Assembly (NCBI GenBank): GCA_014653835.1
Contig: JACWDY010000002.1
Span: forward strand, 90,001 to 154,000
DNA: 64,000 nt
Direction: 5' to 3'
Source of the DNA: Pelagibacterales bacterium SAG-MED28
Lineage (GTDB): Bacteria; Pseudomonadota; Alphaproteobacteria; Pelagibacterales; Pelagibacteraceae
Shown: positions 1 to 9,487 of the stretch, piece by piece
How positions within the stretch are numbered: position 1 is the stretch's first letter
Layout: every line of letters starts with the position of its first letter
Made by a program: the position numbers and the translations under genes
The notes under the pieces: model-generated
The model's input: only the letters and a program-made list of their open reading frames with translations
Databases searched by the model: none
What the model was told of the DNA's origin: nothing

Positions 1-655
<655 letters not shown>

Positions 656-974
656 TAACGGCGCACACTAGCTTTAATAACTTTGAAGTTAATCAAAATT
701 ATTTTTCGTTAAAGCGTGTACGACAATTTCTTTATTAACCTAGCCGTCCACACTTCTCTTCTTAAAAATTTACAATTTAAAAAAGCTAAGATTTTAGTCT
801 TTAAAATCTACACACCCCTAGCTACGTTAAAATATTAATTTCGTAGAGGTGAGCGGAGGTTTTATTACAATTTTGTTATAAGTCAAGGCGTATATTGCTT
901 CAAATAAGCTGTAAAATCTGGCTTTTTTGGCCATCTAGCATTGCAATAATCTTCTTATTTTTATAAAAACAACT
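656..974. other. Spacer between 16S rRNA and the M23 gene: rRNA leader and divergent promoters
   Basis: This 319-bp stretch holds no credible protein gene. On the minus strand it is the 16S leader. A perfect 8-bp inverted repeat (789-796 with 802-809, 5-nt loop) would form an AT-rich hairpin in that leader, and a second short hairpin (TAACT/AGTTA) sits close to the mature 5' end. On the plus strand the last 90 bp must carry the promoter and ribosome-binding site of the M23 gene, but no clear consensus is visible. Confidence 0.6.
859..886 (-). promoter_or_regulatory. Candidate rRNA promoter (-35 and -10)
   Basis: On the minus strand TTGACT (881-886) is followed after 16 nt by TAAAAC (859-864). 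A GC-rich stretch (about 841-858) comes right after the -10 position, as in the discriminators of stringently controlled rRNA promoters. It would give a leader of about 190 nt before mature 16S. The -35 is good and the -10 is only a 4/6 match, so this is a plausible but unproven call. No other -35 of similar quality was seen in the 656-974 spacer. Confidence 0.45.
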
Positions 975-2321
975 ATGACGATTATTCGTAAAATTGGTTT
1001 TCTTGTAAAAAAAAAAATTAATTTTTTGTCACTTTTGGATATTAAGGCTCTTCGTATTCGAAAATTTAACTCATTTATCTTAATATCTTTTTTAGTTTTT
1101 TTTTCTTTAATTTTTTTCATTACTTCAAATTTAATTGATAAAAAAAATAAAGAAAATGAAAGTAATTTTAAAGAAATTACAAAGACTGATGACTTCATAA
1201 ATTTAACTAATTTCTTAATATCTAAGATTAATAGTCCTTACAAAGAGATAAGCTATGTTATTAAAAAAAATGATACGGTTGAAAAAATACTAAACCAGTT
1301 CGAAATAAGAAAAGAAGATATCAATATTATATCACTAAAATTAAAAAAAAAAAAACTCACTAATATATATTCTGGAAGAGAGCTTTCCCTAATTTTAAAA
1401 AAACTAGAGGATGGATCTAATACAATTGTTAATTTTATATACCCTATCAATAACACAACTAGCGTAGAAATAAGAAAATATCAAAATAATTTTTTTCTTA
1501 AAGAAAATATTTTGCAACTTTATAAAAAAGAAGTTGTAGTAAAAAAAGTTATTAAAAATAATTTATATAGTTCAGCGATTGAGTCAGGTATAGAACCAAA
1601 TATAATTGTAGAGTTTGCTAGAATTTTTGGCTTCGAGGTTGATTTTCAAAGAGATATAAGAAAAGGAGACTGGTTCGAAATTCTATACGAAAAATTTGAA
1701 GATGATAATAAAGAAGTTCGAGATACTGGAAAAATAATTTATGCATCTATGTATGTAAATGGAGAAGAATTAAACCTTTACAATTTTAATTTTAAAAATG
1801 ACGAAGAATATTATGATATCAAGGGTAAGAGTATTACAAAATCATTAATGAAAACTCCAATCAATGGTGCAAGATTATCATCATCATTTGGTATGAGAAA
1901 GCACCCTATACTTGGATATAACAAAATGCATAGAGGAACAGATTTTGCGGCACCTAGTGGAACTCCAATAATGGCATCAGGATCTGGAACGGTTACAAGA
2001 GCTAGATGGTGTGGTGGTGGAGGTAACTGTGTAAAAATAAAACATAATTCAACTTATGAAACTATTTATGCTCACATGAAAGCTTTTGCCAAAGGAATAC
2101 GGGAAGGTAAAAAAGTTAAACAAGGTCAAATAATTGGTTATGTAGGTTCTACAGGATTATCAACTGGACCACATTTACATTATGAGGTTTTAGTAAACGG
2201 AAAAAAAGTAAATTCTCAAAAATTGAAGTTACCTTCTGGAAAAATACTCAAAGGAGATGCAAGAAAACAATTCGAATTAGATAGAATTAAAATAGATCTA
2301 AAATTAGCAAATCTAAGATAG
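975..2321 (+). CDS. M23 family metallopeptidase (peptidoglycan endopeptidase), membrane-anchored
   Basis: The 448-aa protein has a basic N-terminus and one membrane segment at about residues 33-52, giving an N-in topology with the rest in the periplasm. A LysM/OapA-like helper region precedes a C-terminal LytM/M23 domain at about residues 290-415. The zinc and catalytic motifs are present: HRGTD (H319, D323), AHM (H367) and HLH (H400, H402). The family cleaves peptide cross-links in peptidoglycan and works in wall growth or division, either directly or, when degenerate, as an amidase activator. Here the metal ligands look intact, so real hydrolase activity is inferred. The start at 975 is the first ATG in the frame. 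The gene stands alone, divergent from the rRNA operon and convergent with the DUF4167 gene. An 11-nt A run lies near the start of the coding region and a 13-nt one around 1343-1355. Confidence 0.9.
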   Translation: MTIIRKIGFLVKKKINFLSLLDIKALRIRKFNSFILISFLVFFSLIFFITSNLIDKKNKENESNFKEITKTDDFINLTNFLISKINSPYKEISYVIKKNDTVEKILNQFEIRKEDINIISLKLKKKKLTNIYSGRELSLILKKLEDGSNTIVNFIYPINNTTSVEIRKYQNNFFLKENILQLYKKEVVVKKVIKNNLYSSAIESGIEPNIIVEFARIFGFEVDFQRDIRKGDWFEILYEKFEDDNKEVRDTGKIIYASMYVNGEELNLYNFNFKNDEEYYDIKGKSITKSLMKTPINGARLSSSFGMRKHPILGYNKMHRGTDFAAPSGTPIMASGSGTVTRARWCGGGGNCVKIKHNSTYETIYAHMKAFAKGIREGKKVKQGQIIGYVGSTGLSTGPHLHYEVLVNGKKVNSQKLKLPSGKILKGDARKQFELDRIKIDLKLANLR

Positions 2322-2340
2322 TTTATCTTAATTATTTTTT
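2314..2340 (+). terminator. Candidate AT-rich intrinsic terminator at a convergent gene end
   Basis: A perfect 7-bp inverted repeat, TAAGATA (2314-2320) and TATCTTA (2324-2330), encloses a 3-nt loop and is followed by ATTATTTTTT. It contains the TAG stop of the M23 gene and the TAA stop of the facing DUF4167 gene. The stem has a single G-C pair, so it would be weak; the T-rich tail favours plus-strand termination. Confidence 0.35.
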
Positions 2341-2714
2341 GGCTGATTTTCTTTTTCTAAAGACTTCTCTTTAGGTAATGATTTTTCTTCTGTAGTTATT
2401 TTATCTACTAAATTTTCTCTTTTTTCATTCAATTCATTGTATCTTCTCAAATAATGATCTGCATGTTGTAAAAAATTTTGTGATAATACTGGATCTCCAT
2501 TACTTTGCGCATCTTTTGCTAGTTGTTGAAATTTTTGCATTGTCTTCTCTACATAATGAATATTATTCATGGAACCATTCCTATTAAAATTTGAGTTGCC
2601 GTTGTTGTTAAGGCTGTTTGAGCTACCTGAATTTACAGTTCCACTTCTTCTTCTAAAGTTGCTCTTTTGAGGCCTAGATCTGAAATTTCTTCTTCTATTA
2701 TTATTATTGTTCAT
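2328..2714 (-). CDS. DUF4167 domain protein (alphaproteobacterial, function unknown)
   Basis: The 128-aa protein opens with an Asn/Arg-rich low-complexity region (about residues 1-50: poly-N, RRRNFRSR, N/G/S repeats). A short folded part of about residues 48-95 follows, with the DUF4167-type pattern of a helix ending in QLAKDAQSNGDPV and a second helix with FLQHADHYLRRYNE. The tail is charged. The family is essentially confined to Alphaproteobacteria and is commonly found downstream of prfA-prmC, as here. The basic N-terminus suggests RNA or ribosome contact, but that is inference. Its ATG directly abuts the prmC TAA with no spacer, so translation is probably coupled to prmC. Confidence 0.8.
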   Translation of the reverse strand: MNNNNNRRRNFRSRPQKSNFRRRSGTVNSGSSNSLNNNGNSNFNRNGSMNNIHYVEKTMQKFQQLAKDAQSNGDPVLSQNFLQHADHYLRRYNELNEKRENLVDKITTEEKSLPKEKSLEKENQPKNN

Positions 2715-3554
2715 TTAGTTGTAGTAAGCAAATACGCACCTAACATTGTTTTTATAATCTCTAATAACGTGTTTTATTCTAAAATTATTATCAATTAATA
2801 TTTTTGAAACTATTTTTATTTGCTCGTTTCCAATCTCCAAGGCGAGCATTCCTTTTATCTTTAAAATATCCTTAGATTTGTAAATAACTTTTTTAATAAG
2901 GTCAAGCCCATCATTTCCGCCATCTAGGGCTAATCGGGGTTCGTACCTTTTTATATCATCACTCAAATTCTTTATATCCTTTCTCTCTACATATGGTGGA
3001 TTAGATACAATTAAATCAAATTTTTTACCAAATATATTCTTAAAAGATTTGTTAAAAAATTTTACCCTTTTAGTTAATTTAAGTTTTAAGGCATTCTTTT
3101 TAGCAGTGAAAATTGCATTTTTAGAAATATCAACACCAATACCATTAGAGTTTTTTAAGCTACTTAATAAACTTAAAATTATACAACCAGATCCTGTGCC
3201 AATATCTAAAATTGATATTTTTTTTTCCTTATATATTTTCAATGTTTTATCTACTAGTAGCTCTGTTTCTGGTCTTGGAATTAATGTATCTTTATTTATA
3301 TAAAATTTTTTGCTCCAAAATTCTTTTTCTTTTAATATGTAAGCTATTGGTTCATAATTGGATCTTCTTTTTAAATATTCTTTAAAAACTAATATATTTT
3401 TTTTACTTATTTTTTGGTCTAAATTTACCAAAACATTCTCTCTAGTTTTATTCAAAGCTTTTGATAGAAGAATTTCTGAGTCTAGAATAAAAGATGAGAT
3501 TTTTTTTTCTTTTAGTAGATTAGACCCTAATTTAATAATTTCAAAAGCATTCAT
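2715..3554 (-). CDS. prmC: Peptide chain release factor N5-glutamine methyltransferase
   Basis: PrmC methylates the glutamine of the GGQ motif in release factors, using S-adenosylmethionine in the cytoplasm. The 279-aa protein has the HemK/PrmC architecture: a helical N-terminal domain (about 1-75) and a Rossmann methyltransferase domain with DIGTGSG (117-123) and the signature NPPY (185-188). Length is normal. It overlaps its substrate gene prfA by 4 nt (ATGA), so the two are translationally coupled, and its stop touches the start of the DUF4167 gene. Pairing of the enzyme with its substrate supports the call. Confidence 0.95.
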   Translation of the reverse strand: MNAFEIIKLGSNLLKEKKISSFILDSEILLSKALNKTRENVLVNLDQKISKKNILVFKEYLKRRSNYEPIAYILKEKEFWSKKFYINKDTLIPRPETELLVDKTLKIYKEKKISILDIGTGSGCIILSLLSSLKNSNGIGVDISKNAIFTAKKNALKLKLTKRVKFFNKSFKNIFGKKFDLIVSNPPYVERKDIKNLSDDIKRYEPRLALDGGNDGLDLIKKVIYKSKDILKIKGMLALEIGNEQIKIVSKILIDNNFRIKHVIRDYKNNVRCVFAYYN

Positions 3555-4627
3555 GAATTTAAATTTTCGAGTTTTAGATTTTGCTCCTTTAGTCTAAGTT
3601 CTTGGTTCATTTCTTCATGAATTTCACCACTTAAGAATTCACCTAATTTGTGCAAAGTTAAATTAATACGATGGTCGGTTACCCTTCCTTGAGGAAAATT
3701 GTAAGTTCTTATCCTTTCTGACCTATCTCCAGATCCAATTTGGCTTCTCCTATTGTTTGACCTTTCTTGATCTTTTTTTCTTTTTTCTGCTTCGTAAACT
3801 CTTGATCTTAATATCTTTAATGCTTTTGCTTTATTTTTATGTTGAGATTTTTCATCTTGTTGACTAACAACAACTCCACTTGGAATATGAGTTATTCTTA
3901 CTGCGCTATCTGTAGTATTAACAGATTGTCCTCCTGGTCCTCCAGCTCTAAAGACATCTATTCTTAAATCAGTCTCCTTAATTTCTATATCTACTTCTTC
4001 CGCCTCTGGTAACACAGCTACTGTTGCCGCAGATGTGTGGACCCTTCCTTGCGTTTCTGTTTCAGGTATTCTTTGAACTCGATGAACGCCAGATTCGTAT
4101 TTTAAATATGAATAAATATCATCTCCATTTACTAAAAAAATTACCTCTTTAAATCCACCAGCCTCACTTTTAGAGATATTTATAATTTCTAATTTCCATT
4201 TTTTTTTTGAGCAAACTTTTTCATACATTTTAAATAAATCTGCACAAAAAAGTGAGGCTTCTAGTCCACCCGTTCCTGCTCTGATCTCTACAATTGCATT
4301 TTTATTATCATCTGCATCTTTTGGTAATAAAAATAATTTTAATTCATTTTCATATTTTTCTTTTTTTTTTATTAGTTCATTTAAATCATTTTGGGCTAGA
4401 TCAATCATTTCTTGATCGTTAGATTTATCTTTTACCATATTAAGTAAATCCTTTTTTTCATTTTCAAAGTTTACATATTCCCTTGCAATTTTAATAACGC
4501 CTCCAAGACTAGAATATTCTTTTGACTTTTTTGCAAATAATTTTGGATCAATACTTCCTGAAGAAAGTTCTTTTTCAAGACTATCGTACTTAATTATAAT
4601 GTCATTTACCTTATTTATAGGAACCAT
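3551..4627 (-). CDS. prfA: Peptide chain release factor 1
   Basis: RF1 terminates translation at UAA and UAG. The 358-aa protein contains the peptidyl-tRNA hydrolysis motif GGQ (232-234) within [17 protein letters not shown] and the RF1 codon-recognition loop RIPETETQG, with PET (188-190) at the position of the PxT tripeptide. This separates it from RF2, which has SPF there. The N-terminal coiled coil (about 15-100) is present. It lies between ispG (9-bp gap) and prmC (4-bp overlap). RF1 is relevant to this window because many of its genes, including the two that overlap tRNA genes, end in TAG or TAA. Confidence 0.97.
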   Translation of the reverse strand: MVPINKVNDIIIKYDSLEKELSSGSIDPKLFAKKSKEYSSLGGVIKIAREYVNFENEKKDLLNMVKDKSNDQEMIDLAQNDLNELIKKKEKYENELKLFLLPKDADDNKNAIVEIRAGTGGLEASLFCADLFKMYEKVCSKKKWKLEIINISKSEAGGFKEVIFLVNGDDIYSYLKYESGVHRVQRIPETETQGRVHTSAATVAVLPEAEEVDIEIKETDLRIDVFRAGGPGGQSVNTTDSAVRITHIPSGVVVSQQDEKSQHKNKAKALKILRSRVYEAEKRKKDQERSNNRRSQIGSGDRSERIRTYNFPQGRVTDHRINLTLHKLGEFLSGEIHEEMNQELRLKEQNLKLENLNS

Positions 4628-4636
4628 AATTAGGTT

Positions 4637-5722
4637 TTAGTCTTTAATCTTTTCTTCAACGAGTTTAACAACTTTGTCAATAATTTCTGAATTTGGAACT
4701 TTTGTATGAGGAACGCCTGAAAGATATAAAAGATTGCTATCATTTCCACCCCCTGTTAAACCAATTTCTGTTTGAGCCGCTTCACCTGGGCCATTAACTA
4801 CACAACCTATTATTGAGAGATTGATAGGTTTTTTTATATGAGCTAATTTTTTTTCTAATATTTTCACAGTTTCAATTACTGGAAATGCTTGTCTAGCACA
4901 AGATGGGCAAGATATAATATTTACTCCCCGTGAGCGAATTCCTAAAGATTTTAAAATCTCATAACCTGCTTTTACTTCATCGACTGGGTCCGAAGACAAT
5001 GAAACCCTTATCGTATCCCCTATACCTTCCATTAAAAGTTTACCAATTCCAATTGAGGATTTAATACTACCAGTAAATAAACCTCCGGCTTCAGTAACTC
5101 CCAAGTGTAGAGGATAATCGCAAATATTTGACAATTTTTTGTAAGCTTTGACAGTTAAAAATATGTCTGAAGATTTTACGCTTATTTTAAAATTAAAAAA
5201 GTCATTGTCTTCCAGTAGTTTAATATTATTTTGAGCGCTTTCCACTAGTGCCTCGGGGCAAGGCTCTTTATATTTTTCTAATAGTTGTTTATCAAGAGAG
5301 CCGGCATTAACACCTATTCGAATTGAACAATTATTGTTTTTTGCTGCTTTGATAACCTCCAAAATTCTACTTTTAGTTCCGATATTACCAGGATTTATTC
5401 TTAAACAACTCGCGCCCATTTCTGCTGCTTCTATGGCTCGTTTATAATGAAAATGAATATCTGCTACTATAGGGACAGAAACATCTTTAACAATATTTTT
5501 TAAAGCGCTAGTGGAGTCTTCATCTGGACAAGAAACTCTAACTATATCGGCTCCCGCTTCTTGTAAAGAATGAATCTGTTTAATAGTTCCTTTGATATCT
5601 GTAGTCAAAGTATTTGTCATTGATTGAACGCTTATTGGAGAGCCACCTCCAACATTAACTTTACCAACTTTAATTTTTTTAGTAGCTTTTCTTTTTATTA
5701 TTCTATGAGGTCTTATTTCCAT
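4637..5722 (-). CDS. ispG: 4-hydroxy-3-methylbut-2-en-1-yl diphosphate synthase (flavodoxin/ferredoxin)
   Basis: IspG reduces the cyclic diphosphate MEcPP to HMBPP in the MEP isoprenoid pathway. The 361-aa short bacterial form has the TIM-barrel part (SVQSMTNT near 31-38, [17 protein letters not shown]) and a C-terminal [4Fe-4S] domain whose ligands are C272 and C275 (CPSCAR), C307 (CVVNGPGE) and E314. Its ATG directly follows the lysC TAA with no spacer. In many alphaproteobacteria ptsP separates lysC and prfA; here ispG occupies that place. Confidence 0.96.
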   Translation of the reverse strand: MEIRPHRIIKRKATKKIKVGKVNVGGGSPISVQSMTNTLTTDIKGTIKQIHSLQEAGADIVRVSCPDEDSTSALKNIVKDVSVPIVADIHFHYKRAIEAAEMGASCLRINPGNIGTKSRILEVIKAAKNNNCSIRIGVNAGSLDKQLLEKYKEPCPEALVESAQNNIKLLEDNDFFNFKISVKSSDIFLTVKAYKKLSNICDYPLHLGVTEAGGLFTGSIKSSIGIGKLLMEGIGDTIRVSLSSDPVDEVKAGYEILKSLGIRSRGVNIISCPSCARQAFPVIETVKILEKKLAHIKKPINLSIIGCVVNGPGEAAQTEIGLTGGGNDSNLLYLSGVPHTKVPNSEIIDKVVKLVEEKIKD

Positions 5723-6934
5723 TTAATCTAAATCAAAAATTGTATGTAATTTTTTAACAGCTTTTAAAGTATTTTCTTCCTCAATAATTACTGAAAGTTT
5801 AATTTCTGAGGTTGAAATAGCTAAAATATTAATATCTTCATCAGATAAAGCTCTGAACATTCTATAAGTAATTCCTGGTGTAGACACCATCCCAGCACCA
5901 ACAATTGAAATTTTTGCAACTTTATTATTATGAATTATCTCTTTATATTTTATTTTACTATTGTTTTTTAAAATTTGTGTCGTTTTAGCAACATCATCTC
6001 TTTTAACAGTAAAGGTTATATCTGTAGTCTTTTGATCAGATGATATATTTTGAATTACCATATCTACGTTTATTTGTGCTTTACTTAAAGGTTCGAATAT
6101 ATTAGCAGCCACTCCTGGTTTATCCTCTACACTTATAATTGTTAATTTTGCATCATCTTTGGAATACGCAACTCCTGTAACGCTTTTTGAATAATCAATA
6201 TTTTCTTGGCTAAATATTTTTGTGCCTTTTCTCTCTGTAAAAGTTGACTTCACTTCAAGAGGAATAGCATACATCATTGCCGTCTGAACTGCGGAAGATT
6301 GCATAACTTTTGCTCCCAAAGACGACAATTCTAACATTTCATCATAAGAAATTTTTTCAATTTTTTTTGCAACTGGTATTTTATTTGGATCAGTTGAAAA
6401 CACTCCATCAACATCTGTATATATTTCACAACTATCAGCATTAAATATCTTTGCGATTGCGACTGCTGATGCGTCAGATCCTCCTCTTCCTATTGTAGTG
6501 ATGTCTCCTTTTTTTGAAATACCCTGAAAACCTGGTAAAATTGCAACGCCGTCATCGTCTAGATATTCATTTATTTTTTCAATATTCATGTTTATAATTC
6601 TTGAATTTGTATGTTCTCCCTCAGTAAGTATAGGTATTTGCCAATTTTGCCAAGATTTTGCTTTTACATCTATTTCAGTTAAAGCTCCTGATAAAAGCGC
6701 TGATGTAACCTGCTCTCCTGAAGATAGAAGGACATCCATCTCTCTTTTATTAAATTCCTCTGAAATTTGTTTAGAAAGATTAATCAATTCATTAGTTTTT
6801 CCAGCCATTGCCGAGACAACAACAACAATTTTGTTTCCTGCAAATCGCTCTTTTTTTATAATTTTTGCAACATGCTGTATTCTTTCACTTGTTCCAACAG
6901 ATGTCCCGCCAAACTTTAGTACTTTTTTAACCAT
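5723..6934 (-). CDS. lysC: Aspartokinase
   Basis: LysC phosphorylates aspartate, the first step toward lysine, diaminopimelate, threonine and methionine. The 403-aa protein has an amino-acid kinase domain opening with KFGGTS (7-12), a TTIGRGGSD motif and ELSSLGAKVM, followed by two C-terminal ACT domains (about 265-330 and 345-403) that normally bind inhibitory lysine or threonine. This is the monofunctional alphaproteobacterial type. It starts the minus-strand group lysC-ispG-prfA-prmC-DUF4167 and is divergent from ubiG across a 56-bp spacer. Feedback regulation is inferred from the ACT domains. Downstream dap enzymes dapD and dapE are also in this window, at 24.3-26.3 kb. Confidence 0.97.
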   Translation of the reverse strand: MVKKVLKFGGTSVGTSERIQHVAKIIKKERFAGNKIVVVVSAMAGKTNELINLSKQISEEFNKREMDVLLSSGEQVTSALLSGALTEIDVKAKSWQNWQIPILTEGEHTNSRIINMNIEKINEYLDDDGVAILPGFQGISKKGDITTIGRGGSDASAVAIAKIFNADSCEIYTDVDGVFSTDPNKIPVAKKIEKISYDEMLELSSLGAKVMQSSAVQTAMMYAIPLEVKSTFTERKGTKIFSQENIDYSKSVTGVAYSKDDAKLTIISVEDKPGVAANIFEPLSKAQINVDMVIQNISSDQKTTDITFTVKRDDVAKTTQILKNNSKIKYKEIIHNNKVAKISIVGAGMVSTPGITYRMFRALSDEDINILAISTSEIKLSVIIEEENTLKAVKKLHTIFDLD

Positions 6935-6990
6935 TTAAGAGTGTAATATAATAAATTATAGGTATTAATATTAATTAAAAATTATTTAAA

Positions 6991-7719
6991 ATGAGTACTA
7001 CTATAAATAAAGAGGAAATTCAAAAGTTTTCAAGATTAGCTGAGGAATGGTGGGATGTTAATGGCAAATTTAAACCTCTTCATATGTTTAACCCTATTAG
7101 GATTGAGTACATTACAGATAAAATTAAGATACATTTTAAGTTAAAAAAAGATAAATCTAATTATTTAGAAGGATTAAATATTTTAGATATCGGTTGTGGT
7201 GGAGGGCTTATAAGTGAACCAATGGCACGATTGGGAGCAAATGTAACAGGAATTGATGCATCTGAAAAAAATATTCATATTGCTAAATTACATTCAAAAA
7301 AAAATGGTCTTAAAATAAATTACTTACACTCATCTCCTGAAAATTTAAAAAATATTGAAAAATTTGATATAATTTTAAATCTTGAAATTGTAGAGCACGT
7401 TGATAATGTTAATTTATATATTAGATCTTGTTATAAATTACTTAAGAAAAATGGTTTAATGTTTACTGCTACTTTAAATAGGTCTTTCATTTCTTATATT
7501 AAAGCAATAATAGGTGCCGAATATATTTTAAGATGGCTTCCAATAGGTACTCACGATTGGAATAAATTTATAAAGCCTGAAGAATTAGAAAAGTTTTTAT
7601 CTGATGAAAAATTTTCTACATTAGATGTTAAAGGTTTGAAATTTAATCCATTTTTGAAAAAATGGAAAGAAACTAATGATTTATCAGTCAATTATATTAT
7701 TAGCAGTTTAAAAAATTAG
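6991..7719 (+). CDS. ubiG: Ubiquinone biosynthesis O-methyltransferase
   Basis: UbiG performs both O-methylations in ubiquinone synthesis. The 242-aa class I SAM methyltransferase has the SAM-binding motif DIGCGGG (66-72), preceded by the UbiG-typical N-terminus with FSRLAEEWWD and FKPLHMFNPIR. NLEIVEHVDN and GTHDWNKFIKPEEL further down are characteristic of UbiG. Gene order (ubiG beside lysC and DUF1178) is common in Alphaproteobacteria. Its last 4 bp overlap the end of the convergent DUF1178 gene. Confidence 0.95.
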   Translation: MSTTINKEEIQKFSRLAEEWWDVNGKFKPLHMFNPIRIEYITDKIKIHFKLKKDKSNYLEGLNILDIGCGGGLISEPMARLGANVTGIDASEKNIHIAKLHSKKNGLKINYLHSSPENLKNIEKFDIILNLEIVEHVDNVNLYIRSCYKLLKKNGLMFTATLNRSFISYIKAIIGAEYILRWLPIGTHDWNKFIKPEELEKFLSDEKFSTLDVKGLKFNPFLKKWKETNDLSVNYIISSLKN

Positions 7720-8138
7720 TTATCTTTATTTACCCATGGAATCGAGAGTAAATCTATACCCTCTTCGGCTAATTCTTCTCTCTCATTAGGTGTAGTTGTG
7801 CCATAAATAGCTTTTTTGTTTTTTTTATCATAATAGACTTCTCTTACTTTTTTACTAAAATTTTTTCCAACATAATCAAAATTTTTTTCAATATATTTTC
7901 TTAAATTTAAAAGTTTGTTTTTTTCATCCTTGAAATCTCGATTAATCATTTCAATTTGTTTATTATTTTCTTTTAAATTTAAAATTGTCGGAGCCATTAT
8001 TGACTTATTAATTTTTTTCGAAGAGCAGTAAATACATTCTAACAATGTTTTTTTGTTCAACTTTTCGTATTCTCTTGAATCAGAAAACCAACTTTCGAAT
8101 TCATGATCATTATGACACTTTAAATTATATTTAATCAT
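7716..8138 (-). CDS. DUF1178 family zinc-ribbon-like protein
   Basis: The 140-aa protein starts with a DUF1178-type N-terminus: IKYNLKCHNDHEFESWF, then CIYCSSKKINKSIMAP. The two Cys-containing knuckles (C8 with H10/H12, and the CxxC of CIYC) suggest a metal site. The C-terminus has the family's TTPNEREELAEEGIDLL and a proline-tryptophan end. The function is unknown; the family is found next to ubiG or carbon-nitrogen hydrolase genes in Proteobacteria. Its ATG abuts the TAA of argJ with no spacer, and its stop overlaps the ubiG stop region. Confidence 0.85.
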   Translation of the reverse strand: MIKYNLKCHNDHEFESWFSDSREYEKLNKKTLLECIYCSSKKINKSIMAPTILNLKENNKQIEMINRDFKDEKNKLLNLRKYIEKNFDYVGKNFSKKVREVYYDKKNKKAIYGTTTPNEREELAEEGIDLLSIPWVNKDN

Positions 8139-9443
8139 TTAGTTTCTATAATCTGCGTTTATATTTATATAGTCGTGTGTAAAATCACATGTATAGCATT
8201 TAAACGCGTCGTTACCGAGTTTTAAATTCACCTCAATTTCTATAGAGTCCCATTGCATGTATTCTTTTAGTTTTTTTTCATCATAACTTTCAGTTATTTT
8301 TCCATTTTCTGCTATGAGATAATTTCCTATTTTTATCTTTAATTTTTTTGGGTCAATTATCTCCCCAGATTTTCCTATACCCATAACAATCCTTCCCCAA
8401 TTAGGATCTTCACCAGCCACAGCAGTTTTTACTAAAGGCGAATTAGCAATAGAAAAAGCAATATTTTTTGCACTACCTAAAGATTTAGCGTTAATTACAT
8501 TAATTGTAACAAATTTTTTAGCTCCTTCACCGTCCACAACTATTTGTTTAGCTAGGTTTAAGCATAGCTTTTTTAGCGCTACTTCAAATTTTTGAACTAC
8601 TTTATCATTTAAAGAAATATTTTGCCCAATTTTAATAGCCCTTGTAGAGAAAATAGAGACCATATCATTTGTTGATTGATCACTGTCAACTGTTATTGCA
8701 TTAAAAGAATTTGCTACTGCTCTTTTTAAAAGGATTTTTAAAATATTAGAATTAATGTCAGCATTGGTAAAAATAAAAGATAACATAGTAGCTAAATTAG
8801 GAGCTATCATTCCAGATCCCTTCGCAATACCTGAAATTTTTATTAATTCATCTCCTATTATAATTTCCTCGAAGGCTAGTTTAGGTTTTGTATCGGTGGT
8901 CATAATTGCTGATGCCATTTTAATCCAATACATCTTATTATGATCCTCTCTTAATTTTTCAACTAAGTTAGACAGTCTCTCTTTTATTTTTTCAACTGGA
9001 AACTCTTCTCCTATAACTCCTGTTGAGGCAAAAATTAAGTCTTTGATTTTTACTGTTTCACTTGTACCTTGATTGCCTTTAGATTCTTTAATGGTCAAAA
9101 TTCTTGATAAATTTTTTGCTAATATGTCTATACTTTCTTTGCCTTGTTTGCCTGTAAATGTATTGGCATTTTTTGTATTTACTAATAACCCCTTTATAAT
9201 TTTTTTATGAGAGTTATTGTTCCAAGGGATGAATTCTGAAGTAATGCTGTTAGTAGTGGTTAATGTTGCGTAATTAGCTCCTTTAGTAAAATAAAACAAA
9301 GCTAAATCATCTCTTCCATCTTTGTAAAGATCAGCCGAAATAGATGACATCTCCAAACCTTCAATTTTTTTTAGGCTTTGAAACTCGCCCATTTTAGATA
9401 ATTTTGTTTTATCATTTAAAAAATTTTTAATATTTATTGTCAT
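8139..9443 (-). CDS. argJ: Glutamate N-acetyltransferase / amino-acid N-acetyltransferase
   Basis: ArgJ moves the acetyl group from N-acetylornithine to glutamate, recycling acetyl in arginine synthesis, and in bifunctional forms also uses acetyl-CoA. The 434-aa precursor contains the autocleavage site in APNLATMLSF: cleavage is expected between A218 and T219, leaving T219 as nucleophile of the beta chain. Other family motifs are ASTGVIGEEFP (139-149), VDSDQSTND and AVAGEDPNWGRIVM. Whether it is mono- or bifunctional cannot be decided here. It is divergent from secA (44 bp) and translationally adjacent to DUF1178. argB of the same pathway is at 22.8 kb. Confidence 0.96.
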   Translation of the reverse strand: MTINIKNFLNDKTKLSKMGEFQSLKKIEGLEMSSISADLYKDGRDDLALFYFTKGANYATLTTTNSITSEFIPWNNNSHKKIIKGLLVNTKNANTFTGKQGKESIDILAKNLSRILTIKESKGNQGTSETVKIKDLIFASTGVIGEEFPVEKIKERLSNLVEKLREDHNKMYWIKMASAIMTTDTKPKLAFEEIIIGDELIKISGIAKGSGMIAPNLATMLSFIFTNADINSNILKILLKRAVANSFNAITVDSDQSTNDMVSIFSTRAIKIGQNISLNDKVVQKFEVALKKLCLNLAKQIVVDGEGAKKFVTINVINAKSLGSAKNIAFSIANSPLVKTAVAGEDPNWGRIVMGIGKSGEIIDPKKLKIKIGNYLIAENGKITESYDEKKLKEYMQWDSIEIEVNLKLGNDAFKCYTCDFTHDYININADYRN

Positions 9444-9487
9444 TATTGCTATTTAATTTACATTAATAATACATATATAGATGTATA

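Noticed and set aside
935-1198. 87-aa minus-strand ORF over the start of the M23 gene
   Set aside because: It mirrors the M23 coding region and consists of F/K/I-rich low complexity, as expected from the opposite strand of an AT-rich gene.
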